DNA from: JBBQVS01 sp964250765
GTDB taxonomy: Bacteria; Chloroflexota; Ktedonobacteria; Ktedonobacterales; Ktedonobacteraceae
DNA length: 64,000 nt
Direction of reading: 5' to 3'
Assembly: GCA_964250765.1 (NCBI GenBank)
Contig: CAXUHF010000010.1
Location: 8,959 to 72,958, forward strand
The translations under genes were made by a program, and so were the position numbers. Below the pieces are notes generated by a model. That model was not told where the DNA came from and ran no database searches. It saw nothing but the letters and a program-made list of their open reading frames with translations. Positions 9,065 to 15,791 of the stretch are shown here, one piece after another. Numbering within the stretch: the first letter of the stretch is position 1; every line of letters starts with the position of its first letter.

Positions 9065-9092
9065 ATTTTAGCGTTTTTTTAGAGATAGTCAA
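9065..9092 (-). promoter_or_regulatory. hemA: Candidate sigma-70 promoter of the haem operon
   Basis: On the minus strand TTGACT (9092-9087) and TAAAAT (9070-9065) are 16 bases apart, about 45 bases upstream of the hemA ATG at 9022. The match is reasonable but the region is AT-rich, so chance matches are possible. Confidence 0.45.
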
Positions 9093-9172
9093 GGCTTTTT
9101 GATGTCAAGATTAGAATTGAGCGAATATCAGGTGAACACCCTACTCATTTGCTTCACCCGAAACATCTTTAT

Positions 9173-9259
9173 AGCGCATAGGGTGAACGGAAGAATGGAA
9201 CATACCTCCTGTGGTACAAGCTCGGCTGATGGTCTCACTTGTAGAACATCCTATGCGCT
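9173..9259. repeat. Nested inverted repeat, possible structured RNA or operator
   Basis: Perfect 10-bp arms AGCGCATAGG (9173-9182) and CCTATGCGCT (9250-9259) enclose a second 6-bp hairpin, TACAAG (9215-9220) with CTTGTA (9238-9243). The layout resembles a folded RNA domain closed by a long stem. I compared it with T-box, cobalamin and glycine riboswitch consensus features and found no convincing match. If the promoter at 9065-9092 is the hemA promoter, this element is upstream of that transcript and would belong to the plus-strand leader instead. Confidence 0.4.
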
Positions 9260-9424
9260 TACTCTCTCCACAACGCGCCCGTAGAGCCTCTTCAACTAGG
9301 ACAAACGGGTACAATCCGTGAATATCAATGTACTAACACGTTACATATTTGACTGCACAGAAGCAGGTACCAGCATTGTTGTCAGAAAGCTCTCATAAAT
9401 TTTCATAAGAAAAAGGTAGTATCT

Positions 9425-11125
9425 ATGTATCGTTGTCCGAAGTGCCATGTTGAACTTCCAGCGGATGCCCGCTTTTGTAAGAGTTGCGGTTTCAATCAGA
9501 CAAACGCACGTATCGCGTCTATGTCACCTCCTGTGCAAGGAGTGCAACGACAAGTACCACCTCAACAATCGCAGCAACCACCAACGCACACGATACAGCC
9601 ACAATATAAGCACGTCCCGCAGCAGCCTGCTACTCAATCACAACCTCATACAAATATACCAGGTCCTCAGCAGAACTTTCCTGGTGCCGCACCATTTGTA
9701 CCGCAAGTGCCTGTACGTACATCAACACCGCCAAATGCACCACAATCAACACTACCAGCCACACCGCATCCACAGGAAAGCATTGTACAGCAAAGAAACA
9801 ATGGTTCGCTACAACCGATGCAGGTGCCAATGATACCGCCTCTTCCGACTCCGCAACAAGGGAATACAGCGAGTCAAAGCTTCCAGCAGAATGTGCCTCT
9901 ATCACGTCCTGCAGTGCCAGTTACTCCACAAGGACCTTCTAACTGGGTGCAACCATTACCAGTTACACCGCAAGGACAGGTACGGGAACGCCCAAATCAA
10001 GGGGCAGGGTATACACCAGAGCAGATAACGCGTACCTCAACACCACCAAACCAACAATACGCGCCTGCAAAGTCTGCATTTGAGCCATTGCAATGGGGAT
10101 TGGGGGCACTACCCGATACACCTGTTAGTGTTGAGAGCCTTGAAGCTACGAGTAAAGCAGCACAACACTGGCGTCAGAGTTGGCTTGATCGTCAACATGA
10201 CGAAGCAGGCCCTGCCACTGGCGTCTCACGCGGTCAAGCATTGGTACCAGAGCCACTATTAGTAATGCAACATAGCTTCGCGAGAATGCGCGCGATTATT
10301 CTGCCCAAAAATAGAGACGATGGAAAGAATTCTCGTTTGAAGTCCTGGCTCCCTGCCGCTCTACTTGTTTGTCTCATTGGTGTACTCGGTATATACGTTT
10401 TCTCAACATACTCTAGTGGATTAGGTGACACAGCTGCTGCATCGTTAAACACCAATGCTGATCCAACACTTAGTATGAAAACGACAAAAACAACAATGTC
10501 TGCGGCGAAAACAATATCGGTTGCTGCCGGTCAAGCTATACAGGTACATGGAGAACACTTTGGGGCTGACGACACTATTATCTTTTTCCTGGGTGAAACT
10601 CAGCTTAAAGGCACAAATGGAAAGCCGACCTCAGCACAAAGCAACGACCAAGGAACTTTCGATGCTTCACTACCTATTCCGTCAGCACAATTAGCAGGTG
10701 AGTATGTGGTACAAGCACAGGACAATCATACTGGACAACATGCTTTTCTAGATATTCAAACAACAACATCTGCTATTACCAATGTATTGAAGTTTTCGAC
10801 TCATTCACTGGCATTTGCCTCAATCGTTGGTCGTAATCCACATGAGCAGATCGTGAGCATTACAAACACAAGCAATACAGCCATTCAATGGAGTGCTATC
10901 GCTATTAGTGACAATCAAACTGGCTGGCTCTTACTTACGAATGGGAAAACAAGTGGTCAATTAGAAGCAGGCCAAACGGACAAGATTCATATAAGTGTTA
11001 TCACACAGGGACTTATAAGCAGCCTTCCTCGACAACCATATACAGGTAAAATTGTTTTCACAGTTGTGGATCAGGGGCAGGTGATACTACCAGTAAAGCT
11101 AGCACTGTCCTCAATAGATGTATAA
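9425..11125 (+). CDS. Zinc-ribbon membrane protein with Ig-like extracellular domains
   Basis: 566 residues. An N-terminal zinc ribbon (CPKC...CKSC, residues 4-21) is followed by about 240 residues rich in Pro, Gln and Thr with no fold expected. One transmembrane helix follows (LPAALLVCLIGVLGIYVF, near residue 310). The outside part has a TIG/IPT-like segment (about 365-445) and a C-terminal domain with the SITNTSNTAIQW motif of immunoglobulin-like BACON/abnormal-spindle-type modules. The function is unknown; the layout suggests a cytoplasmic metal-binding or protein-binding head linked to a cell-surface domain. An AAAAAGGTAG sequence precedes the ATG. Confidence 0.85.
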   Translation: MYRCPKCHVELPADARFCKSCGFNQTNARIASMSPPVQGVQRQVPPQQSQQPPTHTIQPQYKHVPQQPATQSQPHTNIPGPQQNFPGAAPFVPQVPVRTSTPPNAPQSTLPATPHPQESIVQQRNNGSLQPMQVPMIPPLPTPQQGNTASQSFQQNVPLSRPAVPVTPQGPSNWVQPLPVTPQGQVRERPNQGAGYTPEQITRTSTPPNQQYAPAKSAFEPLQWGLGALPDTPVSVESLEATSKAAQHWRQSWLDRQHDEAGPATGVSRGQALVPEPLLVMQHSFARMRAIILPKNRDDGKNSRLKSWLPAALLVCLIGVLGIYVFSTYSSGLGDTAAASLNTNADPTLSMKTTKTTMSAAKTISVAAGQAIQVHGEHFGADDTIIFFLGETQLKGTNGKPTSAQSNDQGTFDASLPIPSAQLAGEYVVQAQDNHTGQHAFLDIQTTTSAITNVLKFSTHSLAFASIVGRNPHEQIVSITNTSNTAIQWSAIAISDNQTGWLLLTNGKTSGQLEAGQTDKIHISVITQGLISSLPRQPYTGKIVFTVVDQGQVILPVKLALSSIDV

Positions 11126-11288
11126 CATATAATCAAACCTTCGTCTACTGATAGCAGTATAATTGTGGACCATACCAGATGAATGTGAATATGTTTTATA
11201 ATGAAGGGTAGTCCGCATGTTGTTCCTATCTCAATCATAAAAAGATAGAATAGGTAAATTAAGCACAGATGCCCAGGAGATGACATAT

Positions 11289-11786
11289 ATGAAAGGTATT
11301 CCACCACAACTCATCGCTTTATTTTGTATTATGTTCATCGCGTTAGGCATATTTAACATTCTCATAGCACGCCGCAGGCAGCAACGCGAAGGGTTACAAG
11401 GAGTACGTGTTCCCTGGTATAAGCAAGTCGCCATATTGACAGGAATAGAATATATTCTGCTAGCACTTGTTTTTCTGCTAAATATTGGTATCAGCTATAA
11501 AGTGTTGCCTTCAAGCTTAAATGGAATCATTCTACCCTTTTTTGTGATACTGCTGCTTGCCTCCGGTTTACTTGCAGGTTTTGTAGTGTATCAGGGCTTC
11601 ACCAATATGCAGCGTCGGCGTGCCCTTGCAGCAAGTGGAAATGGACATATTAGCAATAGTAGCAGTGCACAAGCGGCACTCGTAGATGATATGACGCCGG
11701 AGGAACGTGCAGTCTACTTGCAAAAACGACGTGACCGACGCCAGAAAGCGGCGTCAGCACGACGTCGTAAGGCTGGGAAAGCGTAA
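11289..11786 (+). CDS. Hypothetical membrane protein
   Basis: I chose ATG 11289 over ATG 11280 because AGGAG (11275-11279) is 9 bases from the former and abuts the latter. The 165-residue product has three hydrophobic segments (IALFCIMFIALGIFNILI; AILTGIEYILLALVFLLNIGI; ILPFFVILLLASGLLAGFVV), so probably three membrane helices, and a C-terminal tail of about 35 residues very rich in Arg, Lys and Ala. No family is recognised. It follows the zinc-ribbon gene by about 160 bases and ends at a strong terminator. Confidence 0.8.
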   Translation: MKGIPPQLIALFCIMFIALGIFNILIARRRQQREGLQGVRVPWYKQVAILTGIEYILLALVFLLNIGISYKVLPSSLNGIILPFFVILLLASGLLAGFVVYQGFTNMQRRRALAASGNGHISNSSSAQAALVDDMTPEERAVYLQKRRDRRQKAASARRRKAGKA

Positions 11787-11798
11787 GTTGGTAGTAGT

Positions 11799-11825
11799 GC
11801 AGGGAGACCGCAAGGGTCTCCCTGC
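11799..11825. terminator. Bidirectional terminator
   Basis: A perfect 11-bp stem (11799-11809 / 11815-11825) with a 5-base loop stands between the converging membrane-protein gene (plus) and the tail-hub-like gene (minus). The flank on the plus strand is pyrimidine-rich. Confidence 0.8.
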
Positions 11826-11836
11826 TTCTTCCTGTT

Positions 11837-13888
11837 CTACAAACCTTCCAACGTTAATTGCATCTCATCAATACATTTTTGCGCATTATAGTTTATGGCT
11901 ATATGAATGACGCGGCATGTAGTTTGTTGTCCACTACCCCTCGGTGCAATACTATCTGTCAATGTGATGCAATCAAGAAGTTGTAAGGCTGGATTAAGTG
12001 GAACAGTTACTGTATGTAGAATGTTGGAACGCACCTCTTGTGCCATAAGAAACGCAGCTTTTTGACTACACTGTGTGGTAGTCGTCAACTTTGGGTCTAC
12101 GTGATGTAACAACCGTTCGATACCAATCATATGTAGATGTGCATCATCGAATGCTTCTGCGGTCGTTAGTGCTCCGAGCAGTCCAGCAAGCGGAGGTTTG
12201 CCACTTACTACGATGTGGTTTGCGTGTTGGTCATCGCTACCAAAGCTTACGGCTTCAATCTCAGGTTGATAACTCCATACGGACACATCACCCACAGACA
12301 GTTCACGAAATTGCATGACCTCACTTGAGTCCAAAAAGTATGAGAGACCATACGTTGTACATAGCTCATTTAGCGCATTACGATATGACGATCCCGCTTG
12401 TAACACAAACGATGATACAAGTTGACTAACTTGTGAGGTTGTGGGCAGCGTAACGGACAATAATCCTGCACACGCGCATACCTCTGTAATGAGAAAGCCA
12501 AGCGTTTGATTGTTGTAAACGTTCTGGTAACGAGCGACGAGATCGAGATTATGTGATAGGTCTTGCCCAATCAAAAGCAGAGAATTTTCCAAAGGTGAGC
12601 GTACAAAACGAATATGCTCAATATGATAGATACCTACTTTGACAGCATCATTGGTAGTCGGTGATGTCCCAACTTTATAGCCCTCACTCAGTACAAGCGA
12701 GGCATTCAAGCCTATCGGTCGATAGGTAGTCGGAGTAGTCACAAAACTATTTAAGGCACCTTGCGCGTTATCTATTATCACTTCGAGACGAGCAGGTTTT
12801 CCAGGCTGCTCAACGCGTTGATACGATACAACTGCACTTGAGAGGTCTAGCGACTGTGCTGTATTGACTGATTGAAACATACTTGCACTATACACAGTTG
12901 AAAGCGAGGCGAGATAAGTACGAGGACCAGCATTACCGCTCGTTGGTGTCGGCAACGAGATGAGGACAACACCATAGCTCGAAGGTAAATCGTGCATAAT
13001 CATGCCATTTGACCAATGCACCAGATCAACCGACTGGCGCATACGTGGATAGCTATATACGGAGCCTGTGAGCAGACCCGAATCGAACTCGATACATGTG
13101 AGCGTGTAGATACTATTTGCGAAAGAGAGACGTGGGGCTACACGACCAATAGCGGTACCCGTTGCTGAAGCAATGAGAACGCCGTTATTCCAGGCTGCCG
13201 TAGCAGGCGTAAATGTGCATGTTGCAAGTGTATAGCCATCAGAATACACAAGCGTATATGATGTTCCAGTCCAGGCAACAGCAAGACCAGCACCACTCGA
13301 CAGAGTTGCGAGTGTCCAAGTAGTCAGCGACGACCATGTGCTACCAGTATAAAAGGAACACCCAATAGCCTCGCCACCACTAACGTCATAGATGAAGAAT
13401 ACATCGTTGTTGCCCGCACTTCCAATACCTTTGAGTAGTGCACTCCCCGACGGCGTAAGGACTGTCACGGGACCTGTCCATGTTCCACCATTGTTTGTCG
13501 AGGTCCAGACAAAGATGTTATTGCCTCCAGTACCACGTTGCGCAAACGCACGTAGTGTGCCATGAGAACTAGAGACAGCACAGCCTCCATCTTGAAACAT
13601 CGTGCCTGATGCTCCTGGTAGTGTTGTCCAGGAAGACCACTGTGTCGCGCTTGTGGGATCGGTAATACGTTGTACCTGAAAGTTAGAGGTAAAGCCACTG
13701 CGTGTCACCTGCACACGAATAACACTATTGTCACTTGCAATGCATACGTCATTGAGCGCGTCAGCCGTACCAGGAGTTTGATACAATGCATAATGAGCAA
13801 CATGATCTTCGACAGTAAGGGTAAGCGCGGGACGACGTGTTGTGCTACTCAGGGCAGCAGTAAGCGCGGTATCAAGTGAGCGAACCAT
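11837..13888 (-). CDS. Phage tail hub-like protein with N-terminal beta-propeller
   Basis: 683 residues with no signal peptide. Residues about 45-330 form repeated strands rich in W, T, S and G (TSTNNGGTWTGPVTV, TGSTWSSLTTW, WTGTSYTLVYSDG), the pattern of a sialidase-like propeller. Residues about 365-683 resemble siphovirus/contractile tail hub or baseplate proteins: SYQRVEQPGKPARLEVIIDNAQGAL, then GLNASLVLSEGYKV, a DLSHNLDLVARYQN stretch, and a final segment mentioning a new position of origin typical of tail-hub barrels (LDCITLTDSI). The family call is from pattern recognition, not a search. It is the third gene of a minus operon behind two tiny genes; no capsid, terminase or tape-measure gene is nearby. 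Confidence 0.6.
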   Translation of the reverse strand: MVRSLDTALTAALSSTTRRPALTLTVEDHVAHYALYQTPGTADALNDVCIASDNSVIRVQVTRSGFTSNFQVQRITDPTSATQWSSWTTLPGASGTMFQDGGCAVSSSHGTLRAFAQRGTGGNNIFVWTSTNNGGTWTGPVTVLTPSGSALLKGIGSAGNNDVFFIYDVSGGEAIGCSFYTGSTWSSLTTWTLATLSSGAGLAVAWTGTSYTLVYSDGYTLATCTFTPATAAWNNGVLIASATGTAIGRVAPRLSFANSIYTLTCIEFDSGLLTGSVYSYPRMRQSVDLVHWSNGMIMHDLPSSYGVVLISLPTPTSGNAGPRTYLASLSTVYSASMFQSVNTAQSLDLSSAVVSYQRVEQPGKPARLEVIIDNAQGALNSFVTTPTTYRPIGLNASLVLSEGYKVGTSPTTNDAVKVGIYHIEHIRFVRSPLENSLLLIGQDLSHNLDLVARYQNVYNNQTLGFLITEVCACAGLLSVTLPTTSQVSQLVSSFVLQAGSSYRNALNELCTTYGLSYFLDSSEVMQFRELSVGDVSVWSYQPEIEAVSFGSDDQHANHIVVSGKPPLAGLLGALTTAEAFDDAHLHMIGIERLLHHVDPKLTTTTQCSQKAAFLMAQEVRSNILHTVTVPLNPALQLLDCITLTDSIAPRGSGQQTTCRVIHIAINYNAQKCIDEMQLTLEGL

Positions 13889-13939
13889 GTGAGGAGCCTT
13901 TCTTCTTGAGAGGATGTAATAGGAGAGTAGGGGAGAGGA

Positions 13940-13970
13940 AAGAGCAAGCAGAGGATGTTTGCTTGCTCTT
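13940..13970 (-). terminator. Intra-operon hairpin before the tail-hub-like gene
   Basis: A perfect 11-bp stem (13940-13950 / 13960-13970) with a 9-base loop between the 74-residue gene and the 683-residue gene. On the minus strand it is followed by TTTCCTCTCCCC, a weak tail, so it may attenuate or protect the mRNA end rather than stop all transcription. Confidence 0.5.
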
Positions 13971-14001
13971 AGTATACGCAGCTTTTGTGGAAATTACAAG
14001 C

Positions 14002-14226
14002 CTATCCAACCACCTTTTGGTAGATATCAACGATGGTTTCGCGTGCCTCTTGCTCTCCAACGTGTTGCTCCAAGGCTTCTTGATGTGTGCCGAGATTTCT
14101 ATAGCGTGCGTTGATGGCGGCATGAGAGGCGACTATCGCGGGTTCCTCGAACACACGCTGAATCGCCTGACACTCCAATTCTATGAGGGCGCGGATACGC
14201 GCAACATCGCTTTTGTACTCTTGCAT
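14002..14226 (-). CDS. Small helical protein, 74 residues
   Basis: Starts at ATG 14226 with AGGA about 9 bases upstream, 6 bases after the preceding gene's stop. The sequence is charged and probably all helical (RIRALIELECQAIQRVF; HQEALEQHVGEQEARETIVDIYQKVV). No family is recognised. Tight spacing makes it part of the operon with the tail-hub-like gene, so it could be a small structural or chaperone partner, but nothing in the sequence proves this. Confidence 0.65.
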   Translation of the reverse strand: MQEYKSDVARIRALIELECQAIQRVFEEPAIVASHAAINARYRNLGTHQEALEQHVGEQEARETIVDIYQKVVG

Positions 14227-14232
14227 AGCAGC

Positions 14233-14487
14233 TCATTCCTTTGTCGGTTCAACATCTACCATAATGGTGGGTGGATAGGGAGCACTACACGATGAAATCA
14301 CAAGGCCAAAGGGAAGCGGTTCTACCCCTATATAATCCAGGCCACGCGCCCGACTCTGCGCGATTTTTTGCACAGCAACTTTGGTTTCTTCTGACGTTGC
14401 AGCATAAAAGGGATAACTAAAAATTGGACCGTTTGCTACATCGAACCACTCGAATTTGGCGCGATACAAGTACTTGATGATTTGCAT
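14233..14487 (-). CDS. Small hypothetical protein, 84 residues
   Basis: ATG 14487 has AGGA 11 bases before it, better than the upstream in-frame start at 14529. The product (MQIIKYLYRAKFEWFDVANG...) has alternating strand/helix character, a Phe/Tyr-rich first half and ends in a Pro-rich segment. The family is unknown. It is the first gene of the three-gene minus operon ending in the tail-hub-like protein and is divergent from the XRE regulator at 14738, from which it is separated by about 250 bases. Confidence 0.6.
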   Translation of the reverse strand: MQIIKYLYRAKFEWFDVANGPIFSYPFYAATSEETKVAVQKIAQSRARGLDYIGVEPLPFGLVISSCSAPYPPTIMVDVEPTKE

Positions 14488-14675
14488 ACTTTCGACATTC
14501 CTACTAAATAGAACGTACAGTAAGAACAAATTACTTCTGTTTTTACTGCTATTTACGCTTTTATTTCACAAAAAATGATATAGTAGAATCGTCTCTTGTA
14601 CATCAGCGTTGCCTGTCGCTCTGTTATCGTTTTGTTGTCGCTTCGTATCTAATCATCGAAAACAAGCATTTTCGC

Positions 14676-14722
14676 TTGACCTACATGTGAAGGAGTATAT
14701 ACAATAAAAATGCATTCTGCAT
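14676..14722 (+). promoter_or_regulatory. Promoter and palindrome upstream of the XRE gene
   Basis: TTGACC (14676-14681) and TACAAT (14700-14705) are 18 bases apart on the plus strand. Just after the -10 lies a palindrome ATGCA-N3-TGCAT (14710-14722), placed where a repressor would block transcription. Autoregulation by the XRE protein is the natural inference. Confidence 0.5.
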
Positions 14723-14737
14723 GTTAGGGAAGAAGAT

Positions 14738-15196
14738 ATGAAAAATGCTAAATTGCGAGCGGCACGTGCCAAAAAGCACTGGTCAATGGAGGTCGCCGCC
14801 GAGAAAATTGGTGTCAGCAAAACTAGTATCGCGCGCTGGGAAAACGGCGAACAACAGCCACGCGGCACCTCACTCGATCTTGTGTGTGCCGCTTACGGAT
14901 TGTCTGCGGAAGAACTGGGGTTGGTAGATGACGATACTACCAATATATTACAAACTCATCAAGATACATTGGTAATCAACTCGAAGAATAGCCTTCCAGC
15001 AGTTTTTTCGCAAGACATTGCTGATCGGCGCTCATTTTTACCTTACGTCGTTATCAGCCATCTGACAAGGAAGCTGTCGAATATCTGCATGTGTATGCCA
15101 TTCAACAGGCAGGAGCCTATCTGGGCCGCGGTCCCTGGGATAATGACATGTACGAGATCGAAAAGGCATATCTTAACAATCAAGGAGAATTTCTAG
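14738..15196 (+). CDS. XRE-family HTH regulator, probably the 5' part of a frameshifted XRE-GNAT gene
   Basis: ATG 14738 has GGAAG 6 bases upstream. Residues 1-70 are a clear XRE helix-turn-helix (WSMEVAAEKIGVSKTSIARWENGEQ, then LDLVCAAYGLSAEELGL). After about residue 100 the frame no longer looks like a protein: the GNAT domain begins in the +1 frame at about 15037 (TLRRYQPSDKEAVEYLH), with no start codon of its own there. One extra T in the five-T run at 15035-15039 would join HTH and GNAT into one protein of about 252 residues. So the last 50 residues of this frame are likely spurious. Confidence 0.7.
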   Translation: MKNAKLRAARAKKHWSMEVAAEKIGVSKTSIARWENGEQQPRGTSLDLVCAAYGLSAEELGLVDDDTTNILQTHQDTLVINSKNSLPAVFSQDIADRRSFLPYVVISHLTRKLSNICMCMPFNRQEPIWAAVPGIMTCTRSKRHILTIKENF

Positions 15197-15495
15197 TTGG
15201 CGAAGAGAATGGCAGCTTTGTCGCTATGGGTGCGTTGCACCATACTAGCAGTGAACGTGCCGAAATCAAACGCATGCGCGTCCACCCCGACTATCAGGGA
15301 CGAGGTTTTGGTCAGCTTATCCTCACCGAACTCATGGCACGTGCACGCGTCTTGGGCTACAAAACTCTGCACCTGGATACCTCTGTTCTGCAAGTCCCAG
15401 CGCAGAAACTCTATGAGAAAAATGGCTTCCACGAAGTTGGTAGAGCCATCTATCAAAACCTTGAAGTGCTTCTGTACGAAAAGCAACTAGAATAG
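15091..15495 (+). CDS. GNAT N-acetyltransferase, 3' part of the frameshifted XRE-GNAT gene
   Basis: The open frame runs from the stop at 15022-15024 to 15495; the first usable start codon is GTG 15091, but homologous GNAT sequence extends upstream to about 15037, so a start at 15091 would cut off the first strand and helix. The acetyl-CoA signature is intact: IKRMRVHPDYQGRGFGQLILTELMARA, followed by LHLDTSVLQVPAQKLYEKNGF and the closing strand. The substrate is unknown. See the upstream XRE entry for the frameshift. Confidence 0.75.
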   Translation: MYAIQQAGAYLGRGPWDNDMYEIEKAYLNNQGEFLVGEENGSFVAMGALHHTSSERAEIKRMRVHPDYQGRGFGQLILTELMARARVLGYKTLHLDTSVLQVPAQKLYEKNGFHEVGRAIYQNLEVLLYEKQLE

Positions 15496-15516
15496 CTTGG
15501 TACTTTCGCGCAATGC

Positions 15517-15545
15517 TTGACTATACATCCTTAAAGTGATATACT
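15517..15545 (+). promoter_or_regulatory. Promoter giving a long leader to the DEAD-box helicase
   Basis: TTGACT (15517-15522) and TATACT (15540-15545) are separated by exactly 17 bases. The helicase starts at 15792, so the mRNA would carry a leader of about 240 bases. The interval 15546-15791 has no gene; it holds small GC-rich hairpins, for example TGCC-ttca-GGCA near 15739-15752. Long leaders are known for cold-inducible RNA helicases. Confidence 0.55.
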
Positions 15546-15791
15546 CAGAGAGTTCTAACTGTTTGCATGACATGGATCAGGCCACTATCCTGTTCCTCGA
15601 CAAAGACGCTAAAGAGCTTTGAGCAATCCTCTATAGATTAACTCTCTCCTGCATACATGTTCGTCCCTATATCAGCTAGCAGCATTGCTTCCGTACCTCT
15701 ACGGTCTGCTCCTGGTACTCCCTGGTGGCATCGTGCCTTCAGGCATTCGTACCGCGCCCACAATGGAGCGCATTGACCCAAAGGATTTTGC

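Larger units (their letters stand above)
9023..9424. other. Divergent intergenic region hemA / zinc-ribbon gene
   Basis: About 400 bases without a gene. It contains the hemA promoter candidate (9065-9092), several GGTGAA/TTCACC short repeats between 9130 and 9190, and the nested inverted repeat at 9173-9259. The rest shows nothing I can name. Confidence 0.5.

Noticed and set aside
9173..9259. T-box, cobalamin or glycine riboswitch
   Set aside because: No matching T-box antiterminator or riboswitch core sequence was found on either strand.
13072..13095. tRNA T-arm-like sequence in the tail-hub gene
   Set aside because: No cloverleaf can be completed around it and it lies inside a coding region.
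11837..14487. Prophage
   Set aside because: Only one tail-like gene; no integrase, terminase, capsid, tail tube or lysis gene in the flanks and no attachment repeats.
14738..15196. A full-length 152-residue XRE protein
   Set aside because: The last third is a frame that overlaps the real GNAT domain and has no protein-like pattern.
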